A DNA stretch of 7,066 nucleotides, taken from NCBI GenBank assembly GCA_003557825.1, contig PWNM01000594.1:1-7066 (forward strand), written 5' to 3'. Position numbers and translations under genes: made by a program. Under the pieces are notes generated by a model that saw nothing but the letters and a program-made list of their open reading frames with translations, had not been told where the DNA came from and did no database searches. Position 1 is the first letter of the stretch. Every line of letters begins with the position of its first letter. Shown here in pieces: positions 6,224 to 7,066 of the stretch. This stretch comes from Candidatus Hydrogenedentota bacterium (GTDB lineage: Bacteria > Hydrogenedentota > Hydrogenedentia > Hydrogenedentales > SLHB01).

Positions 6224-7066
6224 CGTTGGGGAAAGGCCTTCGGAGGACGAAACACCCTGTTCCGATTCGTGCCGGTCTTCCGAAGGTTTTGGCTCCCATT
6301 CCCGCGCTAGACGTTGGGCTTCGGCGATCTGATCGGGGGTCATTCGAGCGGCGACCTCGTCGCGTAGTCCTGCAGCTTGTTCCCTGAGTTCGGCTTGTTC
6401 CTCAATCAACCCAGAGGCGGCCAGGTCTAACCACATATGGGCCTGGATATCATCCTGCGGCACGCCGTGGCCGTAGTAGTGAAGGCTTCCGAGGTTACTC
6501 TGCGCCAGGGTATGACCTTGCTCGGCAGCATTTCGCCACCACCGCTCCGCCTCGGCGTAGTCTTGCGGTACGCCATGGCCCTCGGCATACATGGTACCGA
6601 GGTTGTTCTGCGCCAGGGCATGGCCTTGCTCGGCCGCCTTTCGGTACCACCGCCGGGCCTCGGCGTAGTCCTGCGGGACGCCGTGGCCCTCGGCATGCAT
6701 GAAAGCGAGGTCAACCTGCGCCTCGGCTAATCCTTGCTCGGCCGCTTTTCGGAACCATCGCATGGCCTCGACATCATCCTGTGGCACCCCTTGGCCGTAG
6801 CCATACATGACACCGAGGCCGAACTGCGCCTCCGCATACTCTTGCTCGGCGGCTTTTCGGTACCACCGCTCCGCCTCGGCGTAGTCTTGCGGCACGCCGT
6901 GGCCGTGGTAGTGAAGGCTTCCGAGGTTGTTCTGCGCCAGGGCATGGCCTTGCTCGGCCGCCTTTTGGTACCACCGCCGGGCCTCGGCATAGTCTTGCGG
7001 CACGCCGTGGCCCTCGGCATACATGAAACCGAGGTTACTCTGCACCGCGGCATGGCCTTGCTCAGC
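6197..7066 (-). CDS. Sel1-like (TPR-related) repeat protein, C-terminal part (5' end outside window)
   Basis: The frame is open to the right edge, giving 289 residues. It comprises about six 36-residue Sel1-like repeats (consensus LAQNNLG-x-MYAEGHGVPQDYAEAERWYRKAAEQGHA), each a helix-turn-helix unit of an alpha-solenoid used for protein-protein contacts. The last repeat changes to AHMWLDLAASG and leads to the usual C-terminal cap ELREQAAGLRDEVAARMTP and AEAQRLAREWEPK, ending near fragment residue 260. After it comes a polar tail, PSEDRHESEQGVSSSEGLSPT, then LKPIEKPG and the stop, both supplied by palindromic copy C. A GTG at 7045 could be read as a start but cuts into a repeat, so the gene surely continues beyond the window. 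Sel1 proteins often act as adaptors in envelope, signalling or stress pathways; the partner here is unknown. Whether there is a signal peptide cannot be seen. Confidence 0.9.
   Translation of the reverse strand, partial: AEQGHAAVQSNLGFMYAEGHGVPQDYAEARRWYQKAAEQGHALAQNNLGSLHYHGHGVPQDYAEAERWYRKAAEQEYAEAQFGLGVMYGYGQGVPQDDVEAMRWFRKAAEQGLAEAQVDLAFMHAEGHGVPQDYAEARRWYRKAAEQGHALAQNNLGTMYAEGHGVPQDYAEAERWWRNAAEQGHTLAQSNLGSLHYYGHGVPQDDIQAHMWLDLAASGLIEEQAELREQAAGLRDEVAARMTPDQIAEAQRLAREWEPKPSEDRHESEQGVSSSEGLSPTLKPIEKPG
6425..7066 (-). repeat. 108-bp coding tandem repeats with a 324-bp higher-order duplication
   Basis: The Sel1 units repeat every 108 bp at DNA level. Segments 6601-6710 and 6925-7034 match at 104 of 110 positions and are exactly 324 bp (three units) apart, much closer than neighbouring units are to each other. 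Other short matches occur 432 bp apart (around 6460-6495 versus 6892-6927). This points to recent expansion or gene conversion within the array. Confidence 0.75.

Noticed and set aside
5897..6387. Plus-strand open frames of 78 and 132 codons across the spacer, copy C and the Sel1 3' end
   Set aside because: They read through palindromes and antisense to a well-supported Sel1 gene, with no recognisable domain or ribosome site.
7043..7045. GTG as the true start of the Sel1-repeat gene
   Set aside because: The preceding codons (AEQGHAA) continue the repeat pattern, so the gene extends past the right edge.

Overview
The window is GC-rich bacterial chromosomal DNA. It carries the 3' half of an SMC chromosome-partitioning gene, two GT4-type glycosyltransferases, an alkaline-phosphatase-superfamily phosphodiesterase, a repeat-filled intergenic region, and the 3' part of a Sel1-repeat gene. 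The repeated TAAA-centred palindromes and GCGAAG-type intergenic repeats suggest a free-living environmental bacterium, possibly from the Planctomycetota/Verrucomicrobiota/Hydrogenedentota-like part of the tree. That placement is a weak inference; nothing here fixes the phylum.

Layout. Positions 1-1571 (+) are the C-terminal half of SMC (post-hinge coiled coil and ATPase head), open at the left edge. Its stop shares one base with the start of a GT4 glycosyltransferase at 1571-2737 (+). This gene converges on, and overlaps by 21 bp, a second GT4 gene at 2717-3844 (-). Because both proteins end in nearly the same VY[D/E]SVLR motif, the overlap forms a 45-nt imperfect inverted repeat containing both stop codons. 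Upstream of the second GT4, also sharing one base, is a phosphodiesterase/nucleotide pyrophosphatase-like gene at 3844-5427 (-). A TGTTACAAT extended -10 sequence lies exactly where it would make a leaderless transcript from that gene.

Positions 5428-6196 hold no convincing gene. They contain three copies (A 5481-5582, B 5784-5889, C 6122-6223 inverted) of a ~105-bp element made of successive palindromes. Between A and B is an array with a 46-bp direct repeat, and between B and C is a 232-bp unidentified spacer. The central palindrome of the element differs in sequence among the three copies, yet each stays self-complementary. Copy C also supplies the last eight codons and the stop of the Sel1-repeat gene (6197-7066, -), which runs off the right edge and is built from 36-residue repeats.

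How the genes work together. The phosphodiesterase and second GT4 look like a translationally coupled pair, probably acting on cell-surface glycans or envelope phosphoesters. The first GT4 appears to be transcribed with smc but resembles a glycan gene. The most notable signal is the palindromic repeat family and its use as coding sequence and stop codon. I see no complete new defence or mobile system, no CRISPR array and no tRNA or rRNA.
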